A DNA stretch of 64,000 bases from Bacteroidales bacterium (lineage in GTDB: Bacteria; Bacteroidota; Bacteroidia; Bacteroidales; Muribaculaceae), in the NCBI GenBank assembly GCA_019416285.1, contig DXXM01000014.1:1-64000 (forward strand), written 5' to 3'. Under the pieces are notes generated by a model. It saw only the letters and a list, made by a program, of their open reading frames with translations. It did not search any database and was not told where the DNA came from. This document shows, one piece after another, positions 15,816 through 23,890 of the stretch (positions within the stretch are counted from its first letter, which is position 1; each line of letters opens with the position of its first letter). The position numbers and the translations under genes are program-made.

Positions 15816-18614
15816 ATGGAGAAACGCCTCTTTCTGCTCGACGCCTACGCGCTCATCTACCGCGCCTACTACGCCCTCATCCGCTCGCCCCGCTTCACCG
15901 GGGCCGGCTTCAACACATCGGCCATATTCGGTTTCTGCAACACTCTCGACGACCTGCTGCGCAAGGAAAATCCCTCGCACATAGCCGTCTGCTTCGACCC
16001 TCCCCACGGAGTCACTTTCCGCCACGAGGAATATCCCGACTATAAGGCCCAGCGCGACAAGCAGCCCGAGGACATCACCGCCTCCATACCCTATATCAAA
16101 CGCATACTCGAAGCCTACCGTATCCCGGTCATCGAAATAGCAGGCTTCGAGGCCGACGACGTCATCGGTACCCTCGCCACCCGCGCCCGCGCGGAGGGTT
16201 TCGACACCTACATGATGACCCCCGACAAGGACTACGGCCAGCTGGTCACCGACCATATCTTCATGTACCGCCCCGCTCTCCGCGGTGAGGGTTTTGAAAT
16301 CCGCGACAGCGCCCGTGTCTGCGAGAAATACGGCATCTCCGACCCGATTCAGGTCATCGACCTCTTAGCTCTGGAAGGTGACGCGTCCGACAACATTCCC
16401 GGCTGTCCGGGAGTAGGCGAAAAGACCGCACGCATACTCATCGAGACATGGGGCTCTGTCGAGAACCTGCTTGCCAACACCGACAAACTCAAAGGCGCCC
16501 TCCAGAAAAAAATCATCGAGAACGCCGACAAGATACGCATGTCGAAATACCTTGCCACAATACGCACCGACGTGCCGGTCGACATCGACCCCGCCGATCT
16601 CGAGCGCAAGGAAATCGACATCGACAAACTCATTGAAATCTACACGGAACTTGAATTCCGCACACTACTCGCACGGCTGAACGCATCCCGCAAATCCTCC
16701 GCGGCAGTGGCCGAAGCATCACGCGAGCCACGGCCCGTTCCGGTAGCACCCGCTCCGCAGCCCGACGCATCCGGCATGGGCTCGCTCTTCGACCTCCCGG
16801 CCGTTGGCACGGGCGAGGACGACACCCTCAGCGCTCCCTGCGAGGAGCGCCACTACAGCGTAGTGACGTCGGCCGCCGAAGCCGCCGACGAAATCAGGCG
16901 ACTTTCGTCCGCAGCCGCCGTCGGCATGGCCCTCTACGCCGTGGGTGAGGAAGCCATGACCGCCAAATGGGAGGGCATTGCGCTGACCGACAGCGAATGT
17001 CACTGCATCTACATCCCCCTCACCGGCAAGGAGCGCAGCGAGATGCTCGCCGTCATAGAGCCGCTTTTCACCGGAAGCACCACGCTCGTCAGCCACGACA
17101 TAAAGCGTGACTACCTGCTTCTCAAAAACGCCGGCATCAACCTCACTGCCCCCTATTTCGACACAGCGGTGGCACATTACCTCATCGACCCCGAGATGAA
17201 ACATGAGCTGCGCTACGTGGTGAGCCGCTTCCTACATCTCGAACTCACCGGCGTGGCCCCCGACGCCAAGGCCGGACATCCCAAAACCGCGCTCGGCATT
17301 GACGAGGCCGTCAGCCGCTACTGCGAAGAGGCCGACCTCAGCCTGCGTCTCCGCGCTCCGCTCTTCGAGGAAATCTCAAAGCGCGACATGGCCTCGCTGC
17401 TCGCCGAAGTCGAACTGCCGCTTATCCGCGTGCTCGCCGAGATGGAATATACCGGCGTGCGCATCGATTCCTCCGTGCTCACCGACCTCTCCGCACGCCT
17501 CAAAGAGCGGGTGCGCGAGCTGGAGGAGGAAGCCTACCGCATGGCCGGAGGACCGTTCAACATCGGTTCGCCAGCACAGGTGGGCATGGTGCTCTTCGAG
17601 CGTCTGCAAATTGACCCGAAGGCCAAGCGTACGGCCCGCGGCTCATACTCCACCACGGAGCAGATTCTGGAGAAATATGCCCCGAAGGTGCCGGTGGTAA
17701 GCCTCATTCTGAAAATACGCCGTCTGCGCAAGCTGATTGCCACCTATCTCGACGCACTCCCCGAACTTGTCAATCCCAAGACTGGGAAAATCCATACGTC
17801 CTACAATCAGACCGTCACCGCAACCGGCCGCATCTCCTCCACCAATCCCAACCTGCAGAACATCCCCATCCGCACCGACGACGGGCGCGAGATACGCCGC
17901 GCCTTTATTGCCGATCCGGGCGACCTCATCATGAGCGCCGACTATTCGCAGATTGAGCTCCGCCTCATAGCCGACCTCTCGGCCGACAAGGACATGATAG
18001 AAGGTTTCCTCTCCGGCGACGACATCCACCGCATCACGGCCTCTAAAATCTACGGCGTGCCCCTCGCCGAAGTGACCGACGACCAGCGCCGCCACGCCAA
18101 GACAGCCAACTTCGGCATCATCTACGGTATCTCGGCCTTCGGACTGGCCGAGCGTCTCGGCATAGCCCGCGCTGACGCCCGCAAACTCATCGACGGCTAC
18201 TTCGCAACCTACCCCCACATCCGCGACTATCTCGAAAAGGCAGTCATCACCGCCCGCGAGCAGGGCTATGTCACCACCAAGATGGGACGGCGCCGCTATC
18301 TCCCCGACATCAACTCGCGCAATGCGGTAGTGCGCGGCTATGCGGAGCGCAACGCCGTCAATGCTCCTATCCAGGGTTCGGCCGCCGATATAATAAAGGT
18401 GGCGATGGTGCGTATATATAATAGGATGGAGGAACTCGGACTGCGCTCACGCATGATAATGCAGGTCCACGACGAACTCATATTCAATGTGCGCCCTGAC
18501 GAACTCGACCGCATGCGCACGCTGGTCATCTCCGAGATGGAAAACTCCTTCCACGGCGCCGTCCCCCTCACCGTCTCGGCCGGAGTAGCATCAAACTGGC
18601 TCGAATCCCACTGA
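15816..18614 (+). CDS. polA: DNA polymerase I, proofreading motif degenerate
   Basis: This 932-residue repair and lagging-strand polymerase has three regions. The 5'-nuclease domain (about 1-290) is intact: FEADDVIGT, TPDKDYGQ and GDASDNIPG. The 3'-5' exonuclease-like domain (about 345-540) has lost motif I: where E. coli has D355-T-E357, the aligned stretch here reads GMALYAV (about 370-376). The later aspartates (SHDIKRD, YCEEAD) remain. The polymerase domain is intact: TGRISSTNPNLQN, ADYSQIELR and VHDELIF. It probably synthesises DNA and removes primers but may not proofread. It leads a unit with the DUF59 gene and lpxH. Confidence 0.96.
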   Translation: MEKRLFLLDAYALIYRAYYALIRSPRFTGAGFNTSAIFGFCNTLDDLLRKENPSHIAVCFDPPHGVTFRHEEYPDYKAQRDKQPEDITASIPYIKRILEAYRIPVIEIAGFEADDVIGTLATRARAEGFDTYMMTPDKDYGQLVTDHIFMYRPALRGEGFEIRDSARVCEKYGISDPIQVIDLLALEGDASDNIPGCPGVGEKTARILIETWGSVENLLANTDKLKGALQKKIIENADKIRMSKYLATIRTDVPVDIDPADLERKEIDIDKLIEIYTELEFRTLLARLNASRKSSAAVAEASREPRPVPVAPAPQPDASGMGSLFDLPAVGTGEDDTLSAPCEERHYSVVTSAAEAADEIRRLSSAAAVGMALYAVGEEAMTAKWEGIALTDSECHCIYIPLTGKERSEMLAVIEPLFTGSTTLVSHDIKRDYLLLKNAGINLTAPYFDTAVAHYLIDPEMKHELRYVVSRFLHLELTGVAPDAKAGHPKTALGIDEAVSRYCEEADLSLRLRAPLFEEISKRDMASLLAEVELPLIRVLAEMEYTGVRIDSSVLTDLSARLKERVRELEEEAYRMAGGPFNIGSPAQVGMVLFERLQIDPKAKRTARGSYSTTEQILEKYAPKVPVVSLILKIRRLRKLIATYLDALPELVNPKTGKIHTSYNQTVTATGRISSTNPNLQNIPIRTDDGREIRRAFIADPGDLIMSADYSQIELRLIADLSADKDMIEGFLSGDDIHRITASKIYGVPLAEVTDDQRRHAKTANFGIIYGISAFGLAERLGIARADARKLIDGYFATYPHIRDYLEKAVITAREQGYVTTKMGRRRYLPDINSRNAVVRGYAERNAVNAPIQGSAADIIKVAMVRIYNRMEELGLRSRMIMQVHDELIFNVRPDELDRMRTLVISEMENSFHGAVPLTVSAGVASNWLESH

Positions 18615-18657
18615 TAAGAGCCGGAATCCATCGAAATCAAAATTACAACACAGATAC

Positions 18658-18978
18658 ATGACACCCGAAGAAAGAACCAAAATAGAGGAACGCATCGTCA
18701 CGATGCTCAAAACGGTCTATGACCCCGAAATCCCCGTCGACATCTACAATCTCGGTCTCATCTACGCCATTGACCTCGACGATGACGGCAATCTCAAGAT
18801 AGACATGACCCTCACCGCCCCCAACTGTCCGGCGGCCGACTTCCTCGTGGACGACGCCCGCATAAAGCTCGAAAGCATCGAGGGAGTGAAGAGCGTCGAC
18901 ATCCGCATCGTATTCGAACCCGAGTGGAACAAGGACATGATGACCGAGGAGGCCAAGCTCGACCTCGGATTCCTCTAA
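18658..18978 (+). CDS. DUF59/MIP18-family iron-sulfur assembly protein (SufT/PaaD-like)
   Basis: This 106-residue protein is a single MIP18 domain: VYDPEIPVDIYNLGLIY with the DPE signature, then MTLTAPNCPAADFL carrying the conserved cysteine. Family members help mature Fe-S proteins. In Bacteroidales it is usually a stand-alone housekeeping gene. It lies 43 bp after polA and 27 bp before lpxH, so co-transcription is likely. Confidence 0.88.
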   Translation: MTPEERTKIEERIVTMLKTVYDPEIPVDIYNLGLIYAIDLDDDGNLKIDMTLTAPNCPAADFLVDDARIKLESIEGVKSVDIRIVFEPEWNKDMMTEEAKLDLGFL

Positions 18979-19005
18979 ACCCGCACCTCCGCCACCATAA
19001 TCCCG

Positions 19006-19758
19006 ATGGACACCCGGACAAACACATATTTCATAAGTGACCTTCACCTCGGCGCCTCCTATATAGCCGACCCGCGCGAGCATGAGCGGAAGGTAGTCAG
19101 TTTCCTGCACCACATCGCCCCTACATGCCGCCGCCTCATACTGCTCGGCGACATACTGGACTACTGGTGGGAATACCGCAACGTGGTGCCCCGCGGTTTT
19201 ACCCGTTTCTTCGGTGCCCTCGCCGAACTCGCCGACTCAGGGGTGGAGATAATATGGTTCAAGGGGAACCACGATATATGGATTTTCGACTATCTCCCCG
19301 AGGAAATCGGGATGAAAGTCCACGACGGGATGATGATAACCGAACTCGACGGAAAACGCTTTTTTCTTGAACACGGTGATGGCGTAGGCCGTCTGCCCTG
19401 GAGCTTCCGACGCCTGCGTGCGCTCTTCCGCAACCGCACCGCTCAGAAACTCTTCGCCGCCATCCATCCCCGCTGGACCATCGGCTTCGCCCATTCATGG
19501 TCATCACACTCGCGCAAGCAAGGTGGCTACACTCCGTCGGAACGTGCGGGCGACAATCTCATCAGCTTCGCCGGTGACTACAACGAAACCCACCCCGCCG
19601 AAAAGGTCGACTATTTCATTTTCGGCCACTGCCACATCCTGCTCGACCGGCCCCTACCGGCTGGGGGCAGAATCGTGATTTTAGGAGATTGGATCAGCCG
19701 TTTTTCCTATGCCGTATGGGATGGAAAGACATTAAAAACCGACATTTTCAGGCTCTGA
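19006..19758 (+). CDS. lpxH: UDP-2,3-diacylglucosamine diphosphatase (LpxH-type)
   Basis: It cleaves UDP-2,3-diacylglucosamine to lipid X and UMP in lipid A synthesis at the inner-membrane face. The 250-residue calcineurin-like phosphoesterase has all metal motifs: SDLHLG, LLGDILD, KGNHDIW, LEHGDG and FGHCH. Length and motifs fit the Bacteroidota LpxH branch; the reaction is assigned by family. Last gene of the apparent polA unit. Confidence 0.88.
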   Translation: MDTRTNTYFISDLHLGASYIADPREHERKVVSFLHHIAPTCRRLILLGDILDYWWEYRNVVPRGFTRFFGALAELADSGVEIIWFKGNHDIWIFDYLPEEIGMKVHDGMMITELDGKRFFLEHGDGVGRLPWSFRRLRALFRNRTAQKLFAAIHPRWTIGFAHSWSSHSRKQGGYTPSERAGDNLISFAGDYNETHPAEKVDYFIFGHCHILLDRPLPAGGRIVILGDWISRFSYAVWDGKTLKTDIFRL

Positions 19759-19913
19759 AAAAGAGAACAATTGTTGTTATTAACGTATTTTAACAATAAA
19801 AGGCGATTTGTTTGCAAATTATTTAATTGCTGACTAATAGCGATTTAGACTCAAATAATGCAATATTTGCAAAGAGTTGGATATAAAATTATGTTGGATA
19901 ACATACTGAAATA

Positions 19914-19945
19914 TTTGTCTAAGGCCATTTCTTGGCCTACCTTTG
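19914..19945 (+). promoter_or_regulatory. Consensus Bacteroidota promoter of an intergenic RNA
   Basis: TTTG (19914-19917), a 20-bp spacer and TACCTTTG (19938-19945) match both elements and their spacing exactly. No reading frame follows. Confidence 0.8.
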
Positions 19946-19949
19946 CATC

Positions 19950-20040
19950 ACGAACCTAAAACAATCTTTTTTACCTTAGAAATTGTACCTATTGGAAACT
20001 CATAAAAGGGAGCCGCGTGAAGCTGCTCCCTTTTAATTTT
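19950..20040 (+). ncRNA. Candidate small RNA of about 90 nt
   Basis: The transcript would start a few bases after a consensus promoter and end at a terminator hairpin, AAAAGGGAGC (20004-20013) with GCTCCCTTTT (20025-20034), followed by AATTTT. The body (about 19950-20003) is AT-rich, has no start codon with a usable frame, and is not a tRNA or SRP RNA. It is separated from lpxH and perR by its own signals. No known family is recognised; trans-acting regulation is only a guess. Confidence 0.6.
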
Positions 20041-20165
20041 AGGCTGTCGGGAGCGGTTTTATCCTCCCGCGCAATCCGTCCAAGAGGGCGCATATATATT
20101 ATGGTGTACCGCCGGGGTGGGACAAAAATTTTTCCTGAAATTTTAACAATTTTTTTTCATGGAAT

Positions 20166-20197
20166 ATTGCAGAATTAAAAACAAAGCATTAACTTTG
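20166..20197 (+). promoter_or_regulatory. perR promoter
   Basis: ATTG (20166-20169), a 20-bp spacer and TAACTTTG (20190-20197) match the Bacteroidota promoter with one mismatch at -33. The start site would be near 20203. Confidence 0.6.
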
Positions 20198-20211
20198 CAA
20201 CGAAATCAAAA

Positions 20212-20226
20212 TTGTAATTGTTACAA
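20212..20226. promoter_or_regulatory. Candidate PerR/Fur operator
   Basis: TTGTAATTGTTACAA is a perfect inverted repeat (6-3-6) just downstream of the inferred perR start site and 17 bp before the ATG. Its AT-rich symmetry resembles Fur-superfamily boxes. Autorepression is inferred. Confidence 0.5.
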
Positions 20227-20243
20227 ATCTGAACAAATTTCAA

Positions 20244-20675
20244 ATGCAGGTCACACCACCGACAACCCAGGAAATAATCGACATCTTGTCTGACGGAGGA
20301 GTCAAGCCCTCCGCACAGCGAATGATGATACTCCGCTTTCTGATGGAAAACCGCATCCACCCGACCGTCGATGAAATCTTCAAGGCCCTGCAACCTGTTC
20401 ACCCCACGCTCTCGCGCACGACGGTCTACAATACACTCCGTCTGCTCTCGGCTGCCGGTATCATCAACTGCATCGGCAACTCCGGCGACGGTGCCCGCTG
20501 GGACTACTCGCGTCACCCCCACTCACATTTCCTCTGTACGGAATGTGGCCACGTGGCCGACGTAGGCTTCTGGTTCACTCTCCCGGACTTTTCCGACGAG
20601 CTTCCGCACTACGATTTCAAATCGGCCGAAGTGATATTCCGCGGTCTCTGCCCGCAATGCGCCGCAGCCCGCTGA
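20244..20675 (+). CDS. perR: Fur-family peroxide-responsive repressor (PerR-type)
   Basis: The 143-residue metal-dependent repressor has an N-terminal winged helix (SAQRMMILRFL, RTTVYNTLRLL). Two CxxC pairs form the structural zinc site (LCTEC near 95, LCPQC near the end). HPHSHFLC provides the regulatory-site histidines. PerR rather than Fur is favoured by the gene 82 bp downstream, rubrerythrin, a classic PerR target. A symmetric operator-like sequence overlaps its leader. Confidence 0.85.
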   Translation: MQVTPPTTQEIIDILSDGGVKPSAQRMMILRFLMENRIHPTVDEIFKALQPVHPTLSRTTVYNTLRLLSAAGIINCIGNSGDGARWDYSRHPHSHFLCTECGHVADVGFWFTLPDFSDELPHYDFKSAEVIFRGLCPQCAAAR

Positions 20676-20757
20676 TGCGCAGGCAAATAACAACCGAAAA
20701 CAATCAAAAGAAATAAATTTCGTATAATTATAAACAACTCTAAAACAATCATCAATC

Positions 20758-21309
20758 ATGAAGAAGAAATTCATCTGCACAGTATGTGGTTATGTTCACG
20801 AAGGTGACGCAGCTCCCGAAAAATGCCCCCTCTGCGGCGCTCCCGCAAGCAAGTTCAAAGAAATCAACGAGGGCGAGGCACTCGAATTTGTGACTGAGCA
20901 CGTAATCGGCGTGGCAAAAGGCACAGACGAAGAGATGATCAAGGATCTCACCGCACACTTCAACGGCGAATGTGCTGAAGTAGGCATGTATCTTGCAATG
21001 TCGCGTCAGGCTGACCGCGAAGGCTATCCCGAAATCGCAGAGGCTTTCAAGCGCTACGCTTTCGAAGAGGCAGAACACGCTTCCAAATTCGCTGAACTCC
21101 TCGGCGAGTGTGTATGGGACACCAAGACCAACCTCGAGAAGCGCATGGCTGCTGAGGCAGGTGCCAACGCCGACAAGATGCGTATCGCACGCCGCGCAAA
21201 AGAGCAGAACCTTGACGCTATCCACGATACCGTTCATGAAATGGCTAAGGACGAGGCTCGCCACGGCCAGGGCTTCCAGGGTCTCTACAACCGCTACTTC
21301 AAGAAATAA
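20758..21309 (+). CDS. rbr: Reverse rubrerythrin (N-terminal rubredoxin domain)
   Basis: The 183-residue protein reduces hydrogen peroxide to water in anaerobes. The rubredoxin-like Fe site comes first (C7, C10, C23, C26) and the diiron ferritin-like domain second (NGECAEVGMYL, FEEAEHASKF, DEARHGQGF). This is the opposite order to classical rubrerythrin, which defines the reverse subtype. It is probably co-transcribed with or controlled by perR. A strong terminator follows. Confidence 0.93.
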   Translation: MKKKFICTVCGYVHEGDAAPEKCPLCGAPASKFKEINEGEALEFVTEHVIGVAKGTDEEMIKDLTAHFNGECAEVGMYLAMSRQADREGYPEIAEAFKRYAFEEAEHASKFAELLGECVWDTKTNLEKRMAAEAGANADKMRIARRAKEQNLDAIHDTVHEMAKDEARHGQGFQGLYNRYFKK

Positions 21310-21336
21310 GTCATAACTACTTATTATGAACCCTCC

Positions 21337-21383
21337 ATCCGGAGGCGGAAAGCATGGCTATCCGCCTCCGGATTTCGTTTTTC
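21337..21383 (+). terminator. Terminator of rubrerythrin
   Basis: ATCCGGAGGCGGA (21337-21349) pairs perfectly with TCCGCCTCCGGAT (21361-21373), followed by TTCGTTTTT. Confidence 0.9.
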
Positions 21384-21545
21384 CGGGCGGCGGAAATCAA
21401 CTCCGCCTGCCCCAATCTCCACCACACAGCGCCCGGATTCCGGTGCATGCAGCCCGACCCTCTGCCCGCGACTCCAAGGATTGTGTTATAAGCGAATTCT
21501 CTGAAAAGTTAATTATATTTAACGCCCACAAAATACTGTAACCAT

Positions 21546-21579
21546 TTTGTCGAACTTTTGTAACTATGTTGTAACTTTG
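21546..21579 (+). promoter_or_regulatory. Promoter of the M28 lipoprotein gene
   Basis: TTTG (21546-21549) and TAACTTTG (21572-21579) are spaced 22 bp apart, about 90 bp before the start codon. The rest of the 283-bp spacer 21384-21666 shows nothing I can name. Confidence 0.6.
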
Positions 21580-21666
21580 CCGCGTAATACCTTGACTCGC
21601 CATGTCGTGAATGACATAGCACCCGGATATTTAACCAGAATATATTCAACCACAGCAAGCTAAGTC

Positions 21667-22683
21667 ATGAAAACATATCATATAGCAGCGTTTTTCTCCA
21701 TCGCTGTGATACTTCTTTCAGCAAGCTGTCGCCAGTCATCGTCTGTCACGAAGACCGGTGAGGATACCCGTGTGGAAAAAAAGCTGAAATCCCCGGCCAA
21801 ATTCAATCGTGACAGTGCATATTCCTACGTGCGACACCAGGTGTCATTCGGCCCCCGGGTGTCAGGCACACCGGAGAATGTGGCATGCCGCAAATACATA
21901 GTCAACGAGCTCACGCGCCACGGCGGTAAAAACGTGCGCGTGCAGACCGGCGAGGTCGAAGCCTTCAACGGCGACCGCCTCCCCATCGGCAACGTCATGG
22001 CCTCATTCGGCCCCGATGTAAAGGACAGAATACTGCTCGTCGCTCACTACGACACCCGTCCCTGGTGTGACTCCGACATGAACGAGGAAAACCGCCTCAA
22101 ACCGGTCATCGGCGCCAACGACGGCGGCAGCGGTGTGGGTGTGCTCCTCGAAGTGGCCCGCAGTCTCGGCCAGACAGAGCCTCCTATCGGGGTAGACTTC
22201 CTGATGGTCGACGCCGAGGACTACGGACAGGCTTCCGGATTCTCCACCCACGACACCTCCTGGTGTCTCGGAACTCAGTATTGGGTCAAGCACATGCCCT
22301 ACGCTCAGGACTCGCTTCCGCGCTATGCTGTGATTCTTGATATGGTGGGAGGTATCGGAGCCAAGTTCCACCGCGAGTTCTTCTCCGAGGAAAACGCCCG
22401 CAATATTGTCGATAAAGTATGGTCAATCGCCGCCCGCTCAGGCTATGACTCCCGTTTCGTCAACAAAAACGGCGGTTCAGTGGTCGACGACCATCTTTTC
22501 ATCAACGACGCCGGTATCCCCGCAATTGACATCATCGAGTCAAAGAACGACAACACCGGCACCTTCCCCCCCACATGGCACACCATCAACGACACGATGG
22601 AAAACATCGACCCTGCATCGCTTGAAGCCGTCGGCCAGACAGTGCTCAACCTCATCCACAACGAAATAGTCTGCAAGGAATAA
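21667..22683 (+). CDS. M28-family lipoprotein, glutaminyl-peptide cyclotransferase-like
   Basis: The 338-residue protein has a lipoprotein signal ending LLSASC (C21). The zinc-peptidase core follows: AHYDTRPWCDSD, GANDGGSGVG, MVDAEDYG and a late histidine in TWHTINDTMEN. Bacteroidales homologues of this layout are glutaminyl cyclases, which form N-terminal pyroglutamate on exported proteins whose signal cleavage leaves Gln first. Assignment as cyclase rather than aminopeptidase is by family resemblance. Envelope location is expected. It has its own promoter and terminator. Confidence 0.82.
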   Translation: MKTYHIAAFFSIAVILLSASCRQSSSVTKTGEDTRVEKKLKSPAKFNRDSAYSYVRHQVSFGPRVSGTPENVACRKYIVNELTRHGGKNVRVQTGEVEAFNGDRLPIGNVMASFGPDVKDRILLVAHYDTRPWCDSDMNEENRLKPVIGANDGGSGVGVLLEVARSLGQTEPPIGVDFLMVDAEDYGQASGFSTHDTSWCLGTQYWVKHMPYAQDSLPRYAVILDMVGGIGAKFHREFFSEENARNIVDKVWSIAARSGYDSRFVNKNGGSVVDDHLFINDAGIPAIDIIESKNDNTGTFPPTWHTINDTMENIDPASLEAVGQTVLNLIHNEIVCKE

Positions 22684-22758
22684 TACTTTCCGCCATCACC
22701 CCCGGAAACCACAATAGAACGGACTCCGCGATAAAACAGAATCCGGCATAAAAAATTT

Positions 22759-22799
22759 CAGGGAAACATTCTCTTCTCGAGAACGTTTCCCTGTTTTCA
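22759..22799 (+). terminator. Terminator of the M28 gene
   Basis: A 15-bp stem with one mismatch (CAGGGAAAC, ATTCTC and complement, 22759-22773 with 22779-22793) has a 5-nt loop and is followed by TTTT. Confidence 0.8.
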
Positions 22800-22824
22800 T
22801 GAAAAAGAATTGATGATTATTTTA

Positions 22825-22857
22825 GAGGGTGTTTAATAACAATAGTCAAACACCCTC
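22825..22857. mobile_element. 33-bp MITE remnant (both ends only)
   Basis: The left part copies the first 22 bases of the 320-bp MITE terminus. The right part, TCAAACACCCTC, restores the opposite end. TTA flanks both sides (22822-22824, 22858-22860) as a 3-bp TNA target duplication. The interior is gone. It forms a hairpin GAGGGTGTTT/AAACACCCTC between two convergent genes, so it could act as a secondary terminator. Confidence 0.75.
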
Positions 22858-22906
22858 TTAGTCCTGTATATGCGGATTATTCAGAGTTCGGTCAGAGAAG
22901 CTGTCA

Positions 22907-23608
22907 TTATTTGAGAGTTCCCTGATTTGCCTGCTCTATCATCTCCTTGCTTGCGGTGATGTAGATCTCGACACGGCGGTTCTGCGCACGTCCCTCGGCA
23001 GTCGAGTTCGATGCGATATAGTCCTGCATCGGGAGTCCTTCGGCTGAAAGGCGGGTAGCGGCCACCCCGCTGTTGAGAAGATAGTTGCGCACGGCGTCAG
23101 CACGTCCGTTTGCCACACGCTCGTTGACTGCGAGTGTGCCGGTATCGTCGGTATAGCCGTAGATCTGCACGTTTGTGCCGGGATTGTTGATGAGCGATGC
23201 AGCAAACTTGCTGAGGTCAGTGCGGGCATTGGCGCTCAGAGTAGTGCCGTTGGTGGGGAAGAGGATTCCGCCGTTGAAAGTCACCTGGATAGCCTGGAGA
23301 CCGTTTTCGTCTGTCACCTGCTTGACTTCGGCCTGTTTTGCGAGTTCAGCCTGGAGTTCAGCCTGCTGCTTGTCCATCTTTTTGCCGATGAGGACACCGG
23401 CGCCTGTACCTACAGCCGCACCGATTGCTGTTCCGATAGCCGCGCCTTTACCGCCTCCGATGAGAGCGCCGAGGCCGGCACCGAGAGCCGCACCGCCGCC
23501 ACCGCCGATGGCAGCGCCTTTGCCTGTGTTGGTCCAGGAGGAGCATCCCGTCGAAAGAAGCACACAGAGAGCCATTGCAGGAATACCTAAAGCTTTTGCG
23601 AGTTTCAT
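22907..23608 (-). CDS. OmpA-family lipoprotein with glycine-zipper region
   Basis: The 233-residue protein has a lipobox LSTGC (C22). A glycine-zipper stretch (about 30-75, with repeats such as GKGAAIGTAIGAAVG) may insert in a membrane. A short coiled-coil-like KKMDKQQAELQAELAK follows. The C-terminal OmpA domain (about 105-220: YGYTDDTG, ERVANGRADAVRNYL and NRRVEIYI) binds peptidoglycan. It probably tethers the outer membrane to the wall, like Pal or YiaD. Single gene on the minus strand. Confidence 0.9.
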   Translation of the reverse strand: MKLAKALGIPAMALCVLLSTGCSSWTNTGKGAAIGGGGGAALGAGLGALIGGGKGAAIGTAIGAAVGTGAGVLIGKKMDKQQAELQAELAKQAEVKQVTDENGLQAIQVTFNGGILFPTNGTTLSANARTDLSKFAASLINNPGTNVQIYGYTDDTGTLAVNERVANGRADAVRNYLLNSGVAATRLSAEGLPMQDYIASNSTAEGRAQNRRVEIYITASKEMIEQANQGTLK

Positions 23609-23731
23609 TTTTTATATTTTTTAAGTTAACGTGTTAAATCTCGACGCAAATATAGGAAATTCCTACATCTTTCCAAAAAATTGACCGTTAATGACAGCTA
23701 ATTTTCGGAAGCGTCTGTATAGATATTACGT

Positions 23732-23758
23732 CAGTGGTAAAATAAAGTTTTACCACTG
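23732..23758. promoter_or_regulatory. 11-bp perfect inverted repeat in a divergent promoter region
   Basis: CAGTGGTAAAA (23732-23742) and TTTTACCACTG (23748-23758) are separated by 5 bp. The region lies between the divergent OmpA lipoprotein and DMT transporter genes. A -7-like TAATTTTG (23784-23791) lies just downstream for the plus strand. An operator is plausible, and a hairpin in RNA is also possible. Confidence 0.55.
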
Positions 23759-23890
23759 CTGACAATCTTTGATAAAAAATTCTTAATTTTGTAATCGTTA
23801 TGGCGACGTCAATTCCTTCCGTCGGCATGACAGGCCCATGAAATGCACTCACTCCGGGGTCTGAGACGAAGGTTAACCTTAAATAATGTC

